A stretch of DNA of 64,000 nt from Streptomyces sp. AV19 (GCF_015999245.1 NZ_JAEAMR010000020.1:179375-243374), one strand, 5' to 3'. Shown: positions 16,898 to 25,636, numbered from the stretch's first letter. Program-made: numbers and translations. The notes: generated by a model from the letters alone, not told the origin.

Positions 16898-18685
16898 ATG
16901 CGCACTGCCCGCCGTGAGCGTTCCGTCTTCCTCGGCCTGCTGCCCTGGCCTGAGCGTGTGGAAGTGGCCCGGGCACTGCGGACGGAGACGGTCGGCGGGC
17001 TGGTACTGCTGGTGGCGGCCGTGGTGGCGCTGGTGTGGGCGAACACCCCGCTCAGCGGAGCGTACGAGCGCATACGCGACTTCCGCTTCGGGACACCGGC
17101 GCTGGGTCTGGACCTGTCGGTGGGGCACTGGACCGCGGAAGGCCTGCTGACTCTCTTCTTCCTGGTCGCCGGGATCGAGCTCAAGCGCGAGCTGGTGGTC
17201 GGCGGGCTGCGTACCCCGGCCACCGCTGCCCTGCCTGCGGCCGCGGCCGTATGCGGCATGGCCGTTCCCGCCGCGCTCTACCTGGCCACCGCCGCTCTCG
17301 GCGGAGGCAGCCCCAGGGGCTGGGCCGTGCCGATGGCCACCGACGTCGCCTTCGCGCTGGCCGTCCTGGCGGTGCTCTCCACCCATCTGCCCTCCGCCCT
17401 TCGGGCCTTCCTGCTGACCCTGGCGGTCGTCGACGACCTGGGCGCGATCCTGGTCATCGCCCTCTTCTTCACCACCCGGCTGAACCCGGCCGCGCTGGGC
17501 GGGGCACTGGCCGGGCTGGTCGCCTTCTGCCTGCTCCAGCGGTACCGGGTACGGGGCTGGTGGTGGTACGTGCCGCTCGGGGTGACGGTCTGGGCGCTGA
17601 CCTACAACGGCGGGGTGCACGCCACCGTGGCCGGCGTGGCGATGGGCCTGATCCTGCGCACCGTCCGCGATGCGGGCGAGGAAGCCTCGCCCGGGGAGCG
17701 GACCGAGCATCTGCTGCGGCCGGTCTCGGCCGGGGTTGCGGTACCGCTGTTCGCCCTGTTCGCCGCCGGCGTCGCGGTCTCACCGGCCGCCCTGGGCCAG
17801 GTGTTCGCCCGCCCGGAACCGCTGGGAGTGGTGCTGGGACTGGTCGTCGGCAAAACGGTGGGAATCTTCGCAGGCTCCTACCTGGCGGCCCGTTTCACCC
17901 GGGCACGCCTCAACCCCGACCTGGCCTGGGCGGACGTGTTCGCCCTGGCCGTGCTGGCCGGGATCGGCTTCACCATCGCCCTGCTGATCGGCGAACTCGC
18001 CTTCCCCGACCCGGCCGACGCCGAACACGTCAAGGCCGCCGTCCTGCTCGGCTCTTTCATCGCCGCCACCCTGGCGGCGCTGCTCATCAAGCGCCGCAAC
18101 GGGATCTACCGTCGCCTGTGGGAGGCGGAGACGGCCGACGAGAACGCCGACGGCGTCCCGGACGTCCACCGGCAGAACACCCCCGGACACGGCAACGCCC
18201 GAGGCGGAGAAGAAGGAGGCCCGGCCATGCGTGCACGGGAACTCGCCGAGCCCTACCCCTTCGTGACCACGGACGACGACGCGATGGACGCGGCCCGGAT
18301 GCTGGCCGAGCAGTCATTGCCCGCTCTGCTGGTCCTCGACACCGACGGACAGCCGTACGCCATCGTGCCCGGCTCCCGGCTCATCGGGCAGCTCATCCCC
18401 GCCTGCATCACCGATGCCCCCGCACTCGCCCGCGTGGCCGACGACCGGCACGACGAGCTCACCGAACGCCTCGCCGGGCTCACCGTCGCCGAATGGGCAC
18501 CCAGCCGCCTCTACCCGCCGTCCGTCGTCGGACCCGACGCACGCCCCATGGAGGTCGCGACCCTGATGGCCCGCACCCACAGCCCACTGGTCGCCGTCAT
18601 CGAACGCACCGACACCGGGACGAGCCTGCTCGGCACGATCACCGCCGCCCGCCTCGTGCAGCACTTCCTCACGGTCGCGCCGTAA
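16898..18685 (+). CDS. nhaA: NhaA Na+/H+ antiporter fused to a CBS-domain pair
   Basis: 595 aa; NhaA alone is usually 390-450. Residues 1-~425 form the antiporter: PMATDVAFALAVLAVLSTH, then LTLAVVDDLGAILVI with the ion-binding Asp179/Asp180 pair (D163/D164 in E. coli), and AGIGFTIALLIGELAF. It exchanges Na+ for H+ for pH and salt homeostasis. Residues ~444-595 form two CBS motifs (VTTDDDAMDAARMLAEQSLP, and PMEVATLMARTHSPLVAVIE). An AAGGAGG site followed by an in-frame ATG at 18227 sits exactly at the domain border, so a separate CBS protein may also be made. Read-through fusion or internal start both fit. The CBS part could sense adenine nucleotides. Confidence 0.85.
   Translation: MRTARRERSVFLGLLPWPERVEVARALRTETVGGLVLLVAAVVALVWANTPLSGAYERIRDFRFGTPALGLDLSVGHWTAEGLLTLFFLVAGIELKRELVVGGLRTPATAALPAAAAVCGMAVPAALYLATAALGGGSPRGWAVPMATDVAFALAVLAVLSTHLPSALRAFLLTLAVVDDLGAILVIALFFTTRLNPAALGGALAGLVAFCLLQRYRVRGWWWYVPLGVTVWALTYNGGVHATVAGVAMGLILRTVRDAGEEASPGERTEHLLRPVSAGVAVPLFALFAAGVAVSPAALGQVFARPEPLGVVLGLVVGKTVGIFAGSYLAARFTRARLNPDLAWADVFALAVLAGIGFTIALLIGELAFPDPADAEHVKAAVLLGSFIAATLAALLIKRRNGIYRRLWEAETADENADGVPDVHRQNTPGHGNARGGEEGGPAMRARELAEPYPFVTTDDDAMDAARMLAEQSLPALLVLDTDGQPYAIVPGSRLIGQLIPACITDAPALARVADDRHDELTERLAGLTVAEWAPSRLYPPSVVGPDARPMEVATLMARTHSPLVAVIERTDTGTSLLGTITAARLVQHFLTVAP
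18227..18685 (+). CDS. Possible internal-start CBS-domain protein within the nhaA frame
   Basis: 152 aa if translated from ATG 18227. AAGGAGG lies 9 nt upstream, one of the best ribosome-binding sites in the window, and the preceding 20 codons are a poorly conserved Asp/Glu/Gly-rich linker. The product starts MRARELAEPYPFVTTDDDA and is a complete CBS pair. Elsewhere such proteins occur as separate genes. It is in frame with nhaA with no stop between, so this is an alternative or additional product, not proven. Confidence 0.45.
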   Translation: MRARELAEPYPFVTTDDDAMDAARMLAEQSLPALLVLDTDGQPYAIVPGSRLIGQLIPACITDAPALARVADDRHDELTERLAGLTVAEWAPSRLYPPSVVGPDARPMEVATLMARTHSPLVAVIERTDTGTSLLGTITAARLVQHFLTVAP

Positions 18686-18771
18686 ACCGTGGTACCCCGG
18701 CCGACCCACCATGGTTGCCAGGCAGTCTTCACCACCGCCAGGAAGCGGGAGGCATACGGGGAGAGGTTCCC

Positions 18772-19170
18772 TCACATCACCGGCTGAACGACCAACTCAA
18801 TGTGGTCGGCATCCGGCCAGGTCTCCGCGACCTGTCCGTTCACGCAGCTGAAGTCGCCGGTGCCACCCAGTACGGGCTCCCACCACGGTGCACGGGTACG
18901 CTCCGAATCGATTCGCCATGCGACGGTAGTGGATCTGCCCACTGTGAAGTTCCAGGGTGACGTCGGCCAGCACGACGGGCGCCCCGGCCGTCACGTCGAC
19001 CACGGTGACGTCGGCGTAGGCGCCTCCCGCCCCCGCTCCGGCAGCGTTGAAAAGGTCGAACGCCGTGACATATCTCCAGCCCGCTTCAGGGGCCTCCGGA
19101 AGGGGACTGCCTGTTCGCCGGGCGATCAACTTGATCGTGTGTCTCGTCCACCGTCGATCGTCAATCACTG
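18772..19170 (-). pseudogene. Frameshifted gene for an unidentified beta-rich protein
   Basis: From GTG 19170 one frame gives RHTIKLIARRTGSPLP, then GGAYADVTVVDVTAGAP, VVLADVTLELHSGQIHYRRM and NRFGAYPCTVVGAR. A one-base shift near 18870 leads to GGTGDFSCVNGQVAETW and PDADHIELVVQPVM with a TGA at 18772. Joined, it makes ~132 aa. The alternation of beta strands and the QIHYRR...GAYPC...GGTGDF pattern recalls small beta-barrel proteins such as dirigent/allene-oxide-cyclase-like domains, but I cannot name it. Broken by mutation or sequencing error. Confidence 0.5.
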
Positions 19171-19498
19171 TGTTCGGCACGTTGGCACTGTGAGCACAGA
19201 ATCCGTCGCGCCGACTGCTCGTGGGTCGCTTTCCCCACCCCCGCGGTCCGTCGCAGCTCCTGGTGCTCGACCGTCGAATGCTCACGGCATACGGCGGCGC
19301 CGCGCTGGCGGCATGGCCGACCTCGTCGCACCGTCCGGGGAAGCCCTCCCGGGCCAACTGGACGGGCGCCGTGTGGTCGTGGGTCCGGCCGATGCCCCGG
19401 CGCAAGGTCGAGCCGCACACGGCAGGGGCTCGTACGGTCCGCCACGACCTCGGATTCCCGGGAGACGTACGGCAGATGCCGGCGAGCCCGGAACTCGC
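19171..19498. other. Stretch with no recognisable gene
   Basis: Lies between a broken minus-strand gene and the broken nfeD. The missing N-terminal part of nfeD should be here but is not, so this is replacement or scar DNA. Confidence 0.4.
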
Positions 19499-20086
19499 CA
19501 CATCTTCCTGTCGATCGGCACCCTGGCCGTCATCTACGAACTCGCCGGCCCCGGCATGGGATTCGCCGGGATCATCGGAGTCATTCTGCTGATCCTCGGT
19601 TTCACCTCGCTCAGCGTCCTTCCGTTCAATACGGCGGGCCTGCTCCTGCTGCTCCTGGCGGCCGCTCTCTTCGTCGGTGAGGTACTCACCCCCGGCATCG
19701 GGTTGTTCGCTGCCGACGGACGGCGGCACTGATCCTGGCGGGGGTCTTCCTCTTCCGCGGGGAACTGGGGGTGAGCCCCGGCGTGTTGTGGCCCACGGCG
19801 ATCATCGCCGGAGGCGGCACCGTACTCGCGGACCGGTTCGCCCGGCGGGCGCGGGCGGCTCCTCCGCACACCGGTGAGCAGGCCCTGACAGGAAGGGAGG
19901 CCGTGGTCCGGCGCGCGGACGACGGCGTGGGACAGGTCCTGATCGAGGGGGCCTGGCGGACGGTCCGGATCCGGGACGCCCCGCTGCTCGCCGGACAATC
20001 CGTGCGCGTCGTCGGCCAGGAGGGCCTGGACCTCATCGCCGAAGACGCGGGACCCCCGACGGGCGGGGAAACCTCCGAGGAGGATC
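19499..20086 (+). pseudogene. 5'-truncated, frameshifted nfeD (ClpP-class membrane protein)
   Basis: The frame ending at 19732 reads HIFLSIGTLAVIYELAGPG, FAGIIGVILLILGFTSLSVL and LLLLLLAAALFVGEVLTPGI, the membrane helices of NfeD. After a shift at ~19715 another frame continues ALILAGVFLFRGELGVSPGV, GGTVLADRFARRARAA and the OB-fold part (ALTGREAVVRRADDGVGQ, VRVVGQEGLDLIAED). The N-terminal protease domain is absent. NfeD normally works with a slipin (stomatin-like) partner encoded next to it, as here. The gene runs into the slipin remnant without its own stop, so a deletion joined the two. Confidence 0.7.
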
Positions 20087-20811
20087 GTGCCGGAGTACGA
20101 ACGCAGGGTGATCTTCCGGCTGGGACGGATCACCGGGGCCAAGGGGCCGGGGCTCTTCTTCATCATCCCGGTCGTCGACCGCATGACGCGGGTCTCCCTC
20201 CGTACCGTGACGATGGACTCCCCGCCGCAGGACGTCATGGCAAAGGACAACGTCACGGTACGGGTCAGCGCCGTGACCTACTTCAACGTGGTGGACCCCA
20301 ACCGCTCCGTCCTCGCCATCGAAGACCACATCAAGGGCACGTCCCAGATCGCCCAGACGACGCTGCGGAGCATCCTCGGCCAAGTCGACCTCGACGAACT
20401 CCTGGTCAACAGAGACGAAATCAACCAGCGGCTCCACCGCATCATCGACGACGTCACCAACCCGTGGGGCTTCAAGATCACCCTGGCCGAGGTCAAGGAC
20501 GTGGAACTCCCCGAGCCGATGCGCCGGGCCATGGCCCGGCAGGCAGGGACCGAGCGGGACCGCCGCGCCAAAGTCATCCACGCCAAGGGCGAGTTCGAAG
20601 CCGCCGAAACCCTCGCCGACGCCGCGGACCGCCTCGAAGGCCATCCGGTGGCCGTGCACCTGCGGATCCTGTCCACCATGACGGAGATCTCCTCCGAGCG
20701 GAACTCCACCCTCATCTTCCCCTGCCCATGGAGATCCTCCGCCTCGTCGGCATGCTGCGCTCCGCCGGGGCATCCGGTGCGCAGGGATCCGCCCCGGGGC
20801 GGCCCAACTGA
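20087..20811 (+). pseudogene. Slipin/stomatin (SPFH) gene lacking its membrane anchor and frameshifted
   Basis: From GTG 20087 (GAGGAGG upstream) the SPFH domain starts abruptly at PEYERRVIFRLGRITGAKG and continues with VTVRVSAVTYFNVVDPNRSV, SQIAQTTLRSILGQVDLDEL and VELPEPMRRAMARQA. Slipins have a hydrophobic N-terminal hairpin before this point; it is missing. Near 20725 a one-base loss moves the last part (LPMEILRLVGMLRSAG) into another frame ending at 20811. Intact slipins scaffold membrane microdomains and are processed by NfeD. With nfeD also broken, the pair is non-functional, though a soluble SPFH fragment could still be translated. Confidence 0.7.
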
Positions 20812-20834
20812 ACCGTCTCCGTCCGCCCCGCGCC

Positions 20835-21149
20835 TCAGCGTCCGGCCCGGCGTGCGCGCTTCAGGGCGTCCGCGAGCTGCTCAACACCGGGGGCACCGGA
20901 GGCGTGTCCGCCGGCGTCGCGGTAGATGCGACACGACACGCTGACGGCAGTGTCCGGGGCGGCGAAGGGATCGGTGCCGTCGATCAGCAGCGTCGGGGAA
21001 CCGTGCATCCCGCACCGGTCCGCCTCCTCTTCGTTGGTGATCACGCATACCTCGGCCGGGGCGGCATCATCGGGCAGCACCTGTTCCAGGCGCTCAAGCA
21101 GCACGGCAGCGTTCGGGCAGTCCGGCACCGCCAGCACCACGAGATCCAT
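20835..21149 (-). CDS. Small thioredoxin-fold protein (MerB/alkylmercury-lyase-like)
   Basis: 104 aa from ATG 21149; the ATG at 21155 is too close to the AAGGGGA site. MDLVVLAVPDCPNAAVLLER is a beta-alpha thioredoxin start, with single Cys in PDCPN at the active-site position. MHGSPTLLIDGTDPF supplies the cis-Pro segment, and VSCRIYRD a second Cys, as in small proteins often annotated as alkylmercury-lyase-like. No second active-site Cys, so it is not a classical thioredoxin. It borders a group of thiol-redox genes and may handle a thiol or metal, but the function is unproven. It converges with the slipin remnant. Confidence 0.65.
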   Translation of the reverse strand: MDLVVLAVPDCPNAAVLLERLEQVLPDDAAPAEVCVITNEEEADRCGMHGSPTLLIDGTDPFAAPDTAVSVSCRIYRDAGGHASGAPGVEQLADALKRARRAGR

Positions 21150-21311
21150 GATCATTCCCCTTCGGTGCTGTGGGATGGCTCTGTACGGCCAACGGTAGGT
21201 CTCATCCCCTGCGGGGAACCGTGAGCACGGTCACCGAACCAAAGCCGATCCCGTGCATAGCGTGGCGGCACGAGAAAGGTCTCCACCCCGAGTGCGACGA
21301 GGAGCAAGGTC

Positions 21312-21614
21312 ATGTGGCGGGCTGTATGGAACGGCACGGTGATCGCGGAAGCGGACCGTACGGTGATCGTCGAGGGCAACTGCTACTTCCCGCCCGAATC
21401 GCTGCGCCGCCAGTACCTCACGGCGAGCCGGACGTGGTCTCTGTGCTTCTGGAAGGGGCTTGCCCGGTACTGGACGGTCACCGTGGACGGCGTGGCGAAC
21501 CCGGATGCGGCTTGGTCCTACCCGCATCCGAGCCCGCTGGCGCGCCGGATCAAGAACCATGTCGCGTTCGGGCGGGGGATCGCGGTCGAGGACGGCCCGG
21601 AGACCGGACGGTGA
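21312..21614 (+). CDS. DUF427 protein
   Basis: 100 aa from ATG 21312 with GAGGAG upstream. The family pattern is clear: AVWNGTVIAEADRTVIVEGN, CYFPPESLRRQYL, CFWKGLARYWTV and NPDAAWSYPHPSPLARRIKN. DUF427 proteins are small beta-rich proteins of unknown function; most have His before YFPPE where this one has Cys. The stop overlaps the next gene's GTG by four bases (GTGA), so the two are translationally coupled. Confidence 0.85.
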   Translation: MWRAVWNGTVIAEADRTVIVEGNCYFPPESLRRQYLTASRTWSLCFWKGLARYWTVTVDGVANPDAAWSYPHPSPLARRIKNHVAFGRGIAVEDGPETGR

Positions 21615-22186
21615 CCGGGCGACCGGCCCGGTTCGCCGCCTGGGCCGCCGGGGCCGCGGCCGTCGCTGCCGGCGGGTACGCGGGGCTGGTCAGCGGGGCG
21701 CTGCCCCTCGATGTCGGGCTGGGCCGGCGCGTCCGGCCGCTCGGGCCGCAGACGCTCGATATCGGCGTGCCCCGCGACCTCGTCTTCGATGTGATCGCCC
21801 AGCCGTATCTGGGGCGGGCGACACGGGCCATGCGGGAGAAGGTCCAGGTCCTCGAGCGCGGCAGCGACATGGTACTGGCCGCCCACTTCACGCCACTCGG
21901 CGGCAGCCGGTTCACGGCCGTGACCGTGGAGACGGTCCGCTTCACCCGGCCGGAGCGCGTCGACTTCCGCCTGGTGCGCGGCCCGGTCCCGCACGTCGTC
22001 GAAGCGTTCGTCCTGACGGAGCGGGCGGAGGGCACCCGCCTGGTGTACGAGGGCGAGCTGGGCACGGACCTGTGGCGGGCCGGAGCCTGGTGGGGTGCGA
22101 AGGTGGCCGGCCGGTGGGAGGCGGCCGTCGCCGCCTCGCTCGCCTCGGTCGCAGCGGAGGCCGAACGCAGGGCCGCGCACCGGTAG
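21611..22186 (+). CDS. SRPBCC-type (START-like) protein with N-terminal hydrophobic segment
   Basis: 191 aa from GTG 21611, overlapping the DUF427 stop. Residues ~5-30 (FAAWAAGAAAVAAGGYAGLV) form a signal anchor. Then LGPQTLDIGVPRDLVFDVIA, VQVLERGSDMVLAAHF, FRLVRGPVPHVVEAFVLTER and TRLVYEGELGTDLW give the helix-grip beta-alpha fold that binds hydrophobic ligands. It may be a membrane-tethered lipid or polyketide binding protein. No catalytic residues are evident. Coupled with DUF427. Confidence 0.7.
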   Translation: MTGRPARFAAWAAGAAAVAAGGYAGLVSGALPLDVGLGRRVRPLGPQTLDIGVPRDLVFDVIAQPYLGRATRAMREKVQVLERGSDMVLAAHFTPLGGSRFTAVTVETVRFTRPERVDFRLVRGPVPHVVEAFVLTERAEGTRLVYEGELGTDLWRAGAWWGAKVAGRWEAAVAASLASVAAEAERRAAHR

Positions 22187-22231
22187 CCGGTTCGGTGAGC
22201 GCGCTTACAGTTCGTGGCCCGGTGCGGGGCC

Positions 22232-22237
22232 TAGCGT
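22232..22237 (+). promoter_or_regulatory. TAGCGT -10 element of a leaderless promoter
   Basis: TAGCGT ends 7 nt before ATG 22245 and there is no ribosome-binding site between. This is the arrangement of leaderless actinobacterial promoters. The same CTAGCGTCGG string occurs before the GNAT gene at 48219. Confidence 0.55.
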
Positions 22238-22244
22238 CGGTTCC

Positions 22245-22715
22245 ATGGTGCTGCGGATCGTGCTGGGCACGGTATGCACGGCGATGGCCGTCGGCCAGCT
22301 CGCCTCGATCGGCGAGATGCCTCGCATCCTCGCCGCCTACGGGCCGGCCGGCGGGGCCGCCACGACGGCTTCGGCCGTCGCGCTGATCGTCGGTGAGCTG
22401 GTGTGCGGGGTCTGGTTCCTGGCCCGGCCCCGCTCCCGGGCCATCGTGCCTGTGTGGGTGTACACGGCGGTGGCGGTGCTCTGGAGCACGCTGGCGATGC
22501 AGGCGTACGCCCGCGGCCTGACGGTGCCCAACTGCGGCTGCTTCGGGATCTACCTGTCCCAGTCGCTGAGCTGGTTCGTGCTCGTCCAGGACGCACTGAT
22601 GCTGATCTACGCGGCACTGCTGCTGCGCGGCTCGCGCCGGGCTCCGGTCGCGCTCGCCAGACCGGACGACGCCGGCCGGGCCGACGGCCGGCGCGCCCCG
22701 GGCATGGAAGCGTGA
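22245..22715 (+). CDS. MauE/DoxX-like redox-associated membrane protein
   Basis: 156 aa with four helices: VLRIVLGTVCTAMAVGQLAS, ASAVALIVGELVCGVWFLAR, VWVYTAVAVLWSTLAMQAYA and LSWFVLVQDALMLIYAALLL. Between helices 3 and 4 is VPNCGCFG, the CxC-FG signature of MauE-type proteins, which help disulfide formation or reduction at the outer face. The tail is polar. It sits near a CcdA and a TlpA-like gene, in line with thiol traffic across the membrane. The stop overlaps the next gene (GTGA). Confidence 0.75.
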   Translation: MVLRIVLGTVCTAMAVGQLASIGEMPRILAAYGPAGGAATTASAVALIVGELVCGVWFLARPRSRAIVPVWVYTAVAVLWSTLAMQAYARGLTVPNCGCFGIYLSQSLSWFVLVQDALMLIYAALLLRGSRRAPVALARPDDAGRADGRRAPGMEA

Positions 22716-23071
22716 GAAGACGGGCCGTGAGGTCCGGAGGCCGTGGGCGGCGCGGGTCGGGCAGGGTGCTCGCCCTGGTGGGTGCCGGGCTGGTCATGGC
22801 GGTGTGCTGCGCCGTTCCGCTGCTGGCGGCGGGCGGGGCGCTCGGTGTGGTCGGCGGCGTGCTGCGCGAGTGGTGGCTGGTTGCCGTCGGGGTGGTGGTC
22901 GTGTGCTGCGGCGCGGTCACCTGCCTCCCGCGCTGTCGTGCGCGGCGGCGCCGTGGCCCCGGGCCGGAGGAGTGCCGTCCGTCGGGACCCGGCCCCTCTG
23001 ACGCCGCCGGTCACGGCAAGCCGCCCGATCCGGGCGAAGACGACGCCCCCGGGCCTCGCGGTCTCCCATGA
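22712..23071 (+). CDS. Small Cys-rich membrane protein (MerF-like features)
   Basis: 119 aa from GTG 22712, coupled to the MauE-like gene by a 4-base overlap. Two helices: VLALVGAGLVMAVCCAVPLL and LVAVGVVVVCCGAVTCLPRC, each with a Cys pair, the second followed by CLPRC. Basic N-terminus, Pro/Gly/Asp-rich C-terminal tail of ~45 residues. MerF-type mercury carriers have two helices with vicinal Cys pairs, so a metal(loid) or thiol carrier role is possible. Similarity is by layout, not clear homology. Confidence 0.55.
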   Translation: MRRRAVRSGGRGRRGSGRVLALVGAGLVMAVCCAVPLLAAGGALGVVGGVLREWWLVAVGVVVVCCGAVTCLPRCRARRRRGPGPEECRPSGPGPSDAAGHGKPPDPGEDDAPGPRGLP

Positions 23072-23168
23072 CCAGCCCGGACGTCCTGCGGTTGATCCCC
23101 GGCGCCGCCTCGGTGTGGCGCTTGCGGCCGGGCGCGGTCCCGGCCGCGCCCCGAATGGAGGAGTCCCC

Positions 23169-24735
23169 ATGACCCCAGCCCCCGTGCCACGGCGCAAGGT
23201 GGACCGGGACGAGGTGTTCGTGGAGTTCACCAAGTCCGTCTGCCCGATGTGCAAGACCCCCGTCGACGCCCAGGTCAACATCCGTGACGGCAAGGTGTAC
23301 CTGCGGAAACACTGCGGCGATCACGGTGAGTTCGAGGCGCTGGTGTACGGGGACGCCGAGGAGTACCTGTCGTCCTCGCGCTTCAACAAGCCGGGCACGA
23401 TCCCGCTCGCCTTCCAGACAGAGGTGAGGGACGGCTGCCCGAGCGACTGCGGGCTGTGCCCGGAGCACAAGCAGCACGCCTGCCTGGGGATCATCGAGGT
23501 CAACACCGGCTGCAACCTGGACTGCCCGATCTGCTTCGCCGACTCCGGCCACCAGACGGACGGTTACTCCCTCACCCACGCGCAGTGCGAGCGGATGCTC
23601 GACGCCTTTGTGGCGTCCGAGGGGGAGGCGGAGGTGGTGATGTTCTCCGGCGGCGAGCCCACCATCCACAAGCACCTCCTGGACTTCATCGGCCTCGCCC
23701 AGCAACGGCCGATCAAGAACGTCAACCTCAACACCAACGGCATCCGCCTCGCCACCGACAAGACCTTCGTCGCCGAACTGGGCAAACGCAACCAAGTACC
23801 GGGCCGGTCGGTGAACATCTACCTCCAGTTCGACGGCTTCGATGAGCGCACCCACCGGGAGATCCGGGGCCGTGATCTGCGCGCGTTCAAGCAGCGGGCG
23901 CTGGACAACTGTGCCGGGGCCGGGCTGACCGTCACTCTCGTCGCGGCCGTCGAGCGCGGTCTGAACGAGCACGAGGTCGGCGCGATCATCGAATACGGCA
24001 TCGACCATCCGGCCGTCCGGTCGGTGGCCTTCCAACCGGTCACCCACTCCGGCCGGCATGTGCCCTTCGACCCGCTGGACCGGCTCACCAACCCCGACGT
24101 CATCAAGCTCATCAACGCCCAGCGCCCCGAGTGGTTCCGGAAGGGCGACTTCTTCCCGGTGCCCTGCTGCTTCCCCACCTGCCGCTCCATCACCTACCTC
24201 CTCGTGGACGGCGAACCGGGAAACCGCACGGTCATCCCCATTCCGCGCCTGCTGAACATCGAGGACCACCTCGACTACGTCACCAACCGCGTCATGCCCG
24301 ACGACCGCATCCGCGAGGCCCTGGAGAAACTGTGGTCGGCCTCCGCGTTCATGGGCACCGCCACGACCGAGGAGAAGCTGCGGGCCACCGCCGAGGCCCT
24401 GGACTGCGCGGACGCCTGCGGCATCGATCTTCCGGCGGTGGTGAAGGACCTCGACGACAAGGCGTTCATGATTGTGGTGCAGGACTTCCAGGACCCCTAC
24501 ACCCTCAACGTCAAGCAGCTGATGAAGTGCTGCGTCGAGGAGATCACCCCCGGACGGACGGCTGATCCCGTTCTGCGCGTACAACTCCGTCGGCTACCGC
24601 GAACAGGTCCGCGCGGCGATGTCCGGTGTGCCGGTCGCGGACGTGGTGCCCAACGCGCTGCCGCTCGCCGGCCGGCTCACCACGACACCGTACGGCTCGA
24701 AGACCGTCCCCACCGAGGCGAAGGAGCGGTCATGA
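23169..24735 (+). CDS. Radical SAM enzyme, MJ0619/Tes-like, with a +1 frameshift near its end
   Basis: ATG 23169 follows GGAGGAG. Cys-rich N-terminal part: SVCPMCKTPVDAQV, KHCGDHGEFEAL, GCPSDCGLCPEHKQHACLG. The radical SAM cluster motif GCNLDCPICFA has Cys115, 119 and 122, then MFSGGEPTIHKHLLDF binds SAM. More Cys at PCCFPTCRS and KCCVEEI suggest extra Fe-S clusters, as in the archaeal tetraether-lipid synthase/MJ0619 group. After EEIT a run of five C (24547-24551) shifts the frame. With four C the protein would end PDGRLIPFCAYNSVGYRE...TEAKERS at the TGA 24733-24735, overlapping the methyltransferase ATG. As sequenced, the frame instead reads on through the methyltransferase (to 25520). Substrate unknown. 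Confidence 0.8.
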
Positions 24736-25520
24736 ACAGCGATGAGATCAAAGCCTGTTGCGCCGACGCCTACGCCAAGGATGCCGTCGCCCTCCTGCTG
24801 GGCGACTCCTACCACCCCGGCGGGACCGCCCTGACCCGCCGTCTCGCCGGCCGGCTCACGCTGACACCCGGCGCCCGGGTCCTGGACGTGGCATCGGGCC
24901 GGGGCACCACCGCGCTCCTGCTCGCCGACGCCTACGGTGTGCGGGTGGACGGCGTGGACTACTCGGCCGCCAACACCGCCCTCGCCCAGGGAGCGGCGCA
25001 GGCGGCGGGGCTGGCGGAGCGCGCTGCGTTCACCACCGGCGACGCGGAGCAACTGCCCTACCCGGACGGGACGTTCGATGCGGTGGTGTGCGAGTGCGCC
25101 TTGTGCACCTTCCCCGACAAGGCACAGGCCGCCGCCGAGTTCGCCCGCGTCCTGCGCCCCGGAGGCCGCGTCGGCATCACCGACGTCACCGCCGCCCCGG
25201 ACCGGCTCCCGCCCGAGCTGACCGGCCTCGGGGCCCGTATCGCCTGCGTCGCCGACGCCCGCCCCCTGGCCGAGTACGCCGCCATCCTGGCCGCCGCCGG
25301 GCTGCGCACCCTGACCACCGAGCGCCACGACGAGGCGATGCTCCGCATGATCGACCAGATCGAGGCGCGGCTGAACCTGCTGCGCATCACCGCCCCCGCC
25401 CGCCTCGCCGACGCCGGCGTGGACCTGGCGGCGGCCCCGGCCGTCCTCGCCGCGGCCCGCGCCGCCGTCGCGGACGGCACGCTCGGCTACGCCCTGCTGA
25501 CCGCCGTGAAGTCACCCTGA
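24732..25520 (+). CDS. Class I SAM-dependent methyltransferase (ArsM-like features)
   Basis: 262 aa from ATG 24732, AAGGAGCGGTC upstream, overlapping the expected stop of the radical SAM gene by ATGA. Motif I VLDVASGRGTTALLLA, VDGVDYSAANTALAQ, motif II GDAEQLPYPDGTFDAVVCE, then CALCTFPDKAQAAAEFARVL and RPGGRVGITDV. An N-terminal IKACCADAYAKDAVALLLGD with a Cys pair and the later CECALC resemble thiol/metalloid-binding Cys of arsenite methyltransferases, but other substrates are possible. In this sequence the radical SAM frame runs into it in frame, so a 784-residue fusion from 23169 is also encoded. Confidence 0.8.
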   Translation: MNSDEIKACCADAYAKDAVALLLGDSYHPGGTALTRRLAGRLTLTPGARVLDVASGRGTTALLLADAYGVRVDGVDYSAANTALAQGAAQAAGLAERAAFTTGDAEQLPYPDGTFDAVVCECALCTFPDKAQAAAEFARVLRPGGRVGITDVTAAPDRLPPELTGLGARIACVADARPLAEYAAILAAAGLRTLTTERHDEAMLRMIDQIEARLNLLRITAPARLADAGVDLAAAPAVLAAARAAVADGTLGYALLTAVKSP

Positions 25521-25636
25521 CATGCCGCGATCTCTACTGCCGGGTACGTAAGCGCCCTCACATACCCGCACCTGCCCTGCGCCCTAGCGTCGGCGACGAG
25601 AGCAGAAAGCCACCCGTGAAAAGGAAGGCGATCATC

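Noticed and set aside
23169..25520. Reading the radical SAM-methyltransferase ORF as an evolved natural fusion
   Set aside because: The normal C-terminus is preserved in another frame, complete with an ATGA overlap, and only one C in a C-run separates them. A fusion is less likely than an indel, though not excluded.
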